Below are positions 62,797 through 64,000 of a DNA stretch of 64,000 bases, one piece after another. Origin of the DNA: Fictibacillus barbaricus (lineage in GTDB: Bacteria > Bacillota > Bacilli > Bacillales > Fictibacillaceae). The notes below the pieces were generated by a model. That model did no database searches, was not told where the DNA came from, and saw only the letters and a program-made list of their open reading frames with translations. The translations under genes were made by a program, and so were the position numbers. Every line of letters begins with the position of its first letter. Positions within the stretch are counted from its first letter, which is position 1. The stretch is from assembly GCF_014635025.1 (NCBI RefSeq), contig NZ_BMCE01000002.1, positions 310,001 through 374,000 of the forward strand, in the 5' to 3' direction.

Positions 62797-63848
62797 TAGA
62801 TCTTACCTCCTTTGTTCACACGGTTCATCAACCAATGAACAATATAGCTGCACGCAACAAAGAAGATGATTAAAGCAATAACAACTCCAACAAGTTCAGT
62901 TGGAACACCTGCTATAGACTGCATGTTTAGTGCACCAATCTTTAATCCGCCAAACAATGCTGCACCTAATACAACTCCGATCGCGCTGTTTGCACCAAGA
63001 AGAGCTACAGCGATCCCATCAAAACCAACGCCAGTAAATGCAGCGTTGATCGTCATATACTGGTAAGTACCCAGGCCTTCCATACTTCCTGCAATACCAG
63101 CAAATGCACCTGAAATCGCCATGGAAAGAACAATGTTTTTAGAAACATTAATTCCTGCATACTGAGAAGCGTGCTGGTTGAACCCCACTGCACGAAGCTC
63201 ATAACCTAACGTTGTTCTCCACAGCAAGAACCACATAATTACCGCTGCGATTAATGCAACTATGATTCCATAATGAAGCGTGGAGTATTCGGTTATGCTC
63301 TGCAAGAAAGGAGATGCTAAAGAAGCTGATTCCTTGATGTTCTCTGTACGTTCGCCAGGTGCTAGCATAAAGTTACGAATGATCTCGTTTGTGCTGTAAA
63401 GCGCGATATAGTTCATCATGATCGTTGTAATAACTTCATGCACTTTGAATCTAGCTTTCAAGATACCAGGAACAGATCCCCATAAAGCACCTGCTGCTCC
63501 CGCTGCAAGAATCGCTAGTGGGATGTGGATGATGGCAGGAGCATCTACAAATATACCTACGTATACAGAAGCTAGCCATCCAACAAGAAGCTGACCTTCT
63601 ACCCCGATATTAAATAAACCTGTACGAAACGCAAAAGCTACAGCTAAACCCGATAAGATGAGCGGCGACATTTGTCGGATCGTTTCACCGGCATAATAAG
63701 AACCTCCAAAGATCCCTTGGAATAAAGCAACATATGCTTCAACCGGCTGATAGCCACTGACAAGCATGATGATTCCACCGATTAATAATCCCAGTAAAAC
63801 AGAAATAAGAGGCACAAGATATTTCATTTTGTTATTTTTATTCTGCAT
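62796..63848 (-). CDS. nupP: Nucleoside ABC transporter permease NupP
   Basis: A 350-residue permease with about ten helices: the family block VAFAFRTGLFNIGVEGQLLV (about 70-89), GVGFDGIAVALLGANSAIGV (about 277-296) and KARFKVHEVITTIMMNYIAL. It is the first membrane half of the NupOPQ transporter; the lipoprotein and start of the ATPase lie beyond the window. It overlaps nupO by 11 bases at the start and nupQ by one base at the end, so the three are translationally coupled. Confidence 0.92.
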   Translation of the reverse strand: MQNKNNKMKYLVPLISVLLGLLIGGIIMLVSGYQPVEAYVALFQGIFGGSYYAGETIRQMSPLILSGLAVAFAFRTGLFNIGVEGQLLVGWLASVYVGIFVDAPAIIHIPLAILAAGAAGALWGSVPGILKARFKVHEVITTIMMNYIALYSTNEIIRNFMLAPGERTENIKESASLASPFLQSITEYSTLHYGIIVALIAAVIMWFLLWRTTLGYELRAVGFNQHASQYAGINVSKNIVLSMAISGAFAGIAGSMEGLGTYQYMTINAAFTGVGFDGIAVALLGANSAIGVVLGAALFGGLKIGALNMQSIAGVPTELVGVVIALIIFFVACSYIVHWLMNRVNKGGKI

Positions 63849-64000
63849 GTACTGTCCCTCTCTTTCCGCCAGCCATTAAAAGTCCAAGTTCTTGTTCTGA
63901 CGTTTCTTTAGGATCGACGACAGCTACGATTTTTCCTTCATACATGACTGCAATTCGGTCACTTACGTTGATGATCTCGTCCAATTCAAACGAAACTAAT
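63838..64000 (-). CDS. nupO: Nucleoside ABC transporter ATP-binding protein NupO (C-terminal part)
   Basis: Only the last 54 codons are in the window. They read LVSFELDEIINVSDRIAVMY (the region just after the H-loop of the second ATPase domain), then EGKIVAVVDPKETSEQELGL and LMAGGKR before the TAA at 63838. This is the conserved end of YufO/NupO-type double-domain ATPases (VMYEGKIV..GLLMAG). The gene continues beyond 64000. Confidence 0.9.
   Translation of the reverse strand, partial: LVSFELDEIINVSDRIAVMYEGKIVAVVDPKETSEQELGLLMAGGKRGTVHAE

Noticed and set aside
1-64000. tRNA, rRNA, CRISPR, complete insertion sequence or prophage
   Set aside because: No cloverleaf-like sequences, rRNA segments, spaced repeats or transposase genes were recognised by eye; a covariance-model scan would be needed to exclude small RNAs.

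Overview
The window comes from a low-GC, spore-forming member of the Bacillaceae. The evidence is the gene content and order: glnRA, hflX, spoVK, hfq, miaA, mutSL, cotE, ricA, miaB, spoVS, rny, recA, cinA, pgsA, the ymf cluster and the nucleoside ABC transporter. Also typical are AGGAGG ribosome binding sites with frequent TTG/GTG starts, GlnR, CcpA, LexA and sigma-H type sites, and spore coat genes. The layout resembles Bacillus subtilis but is not identical: ymdB is missing between rny and spoVS, and a 2-oxoacid:ferredoxin oxidoreductase sits between spoVS and tdh. I cannot name the species.

Bases 1-28,000 are accessory and patchy. A plus-strand block (about 430-4735) holds two CotB-like coat protein genes with duplicated upstream and downstream sequence. 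They flank a small membrane-peptide gene, an ArsB-family transporter and a protein made of three Sm-like repeats of the CotB type. Next is a decayed gerAB/gerAC germinant-receptor remnant (about 4946-5455). A minus-strand locus (5626-11359) encodes an ascorbate-type PTS (IIB, IIC), a transketolase split into two subunits, and a PRD regulator with its own EIIB- and EIIA-like domains behind a perfect cre site. It has no ascorbate-degradation enzymes and no separate IIA. A DUF1259 gene is followed by a copper operon (csoR-copZ-copA, a His-rich YtkA/FixH-like lipid-facing protein and a 2Fe-2S ferredoxin-like protein) with two CsoR-like operators. Then come a GNAT acetyltransferase, a sugar/sorbosone dehydrogenase-like protein, a YxlEFG-like ABC system with a divergent HTH regulator, a DNA-alkylation-repair-like protein, an AHSA1 protein, two tiny genes behind a sigma-G-like promoter and an NTF2-like protein. 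This half is rich in gene remnants (gerAB/AC, a glnA tail, a DUF1259 tail, a P-loop kinase, two small frameshifted genes) and has a family of short imperfect-hairpin repeats, one of which abuts the broken DUF1259 copy.

Bases 28,200-64,000 are conserved chromosomal backbone, almost all on the minus strand and densely packed: nitrogen control (glnRA), ynbB-hflX-spoVK, RNA and DNA maintenance (hfq, miaA, mutL, mutS, ricA, miaB, rny, recA, cinA), sporulation (yhcN-like, cotE, spoVS), threonine catabolism (kbl-tdh), phospholipid synthesis (pgsA), the ymf genes and nupOPQ. The plus-strand exceptions are a YitT-family membrane protein behind a perfect cre site and a tyrosine-recombinase-like protein that lacks two canonical catalytic positions. 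No tRNA, rRNA, CRISPR array or complete insertion sequence was seen.
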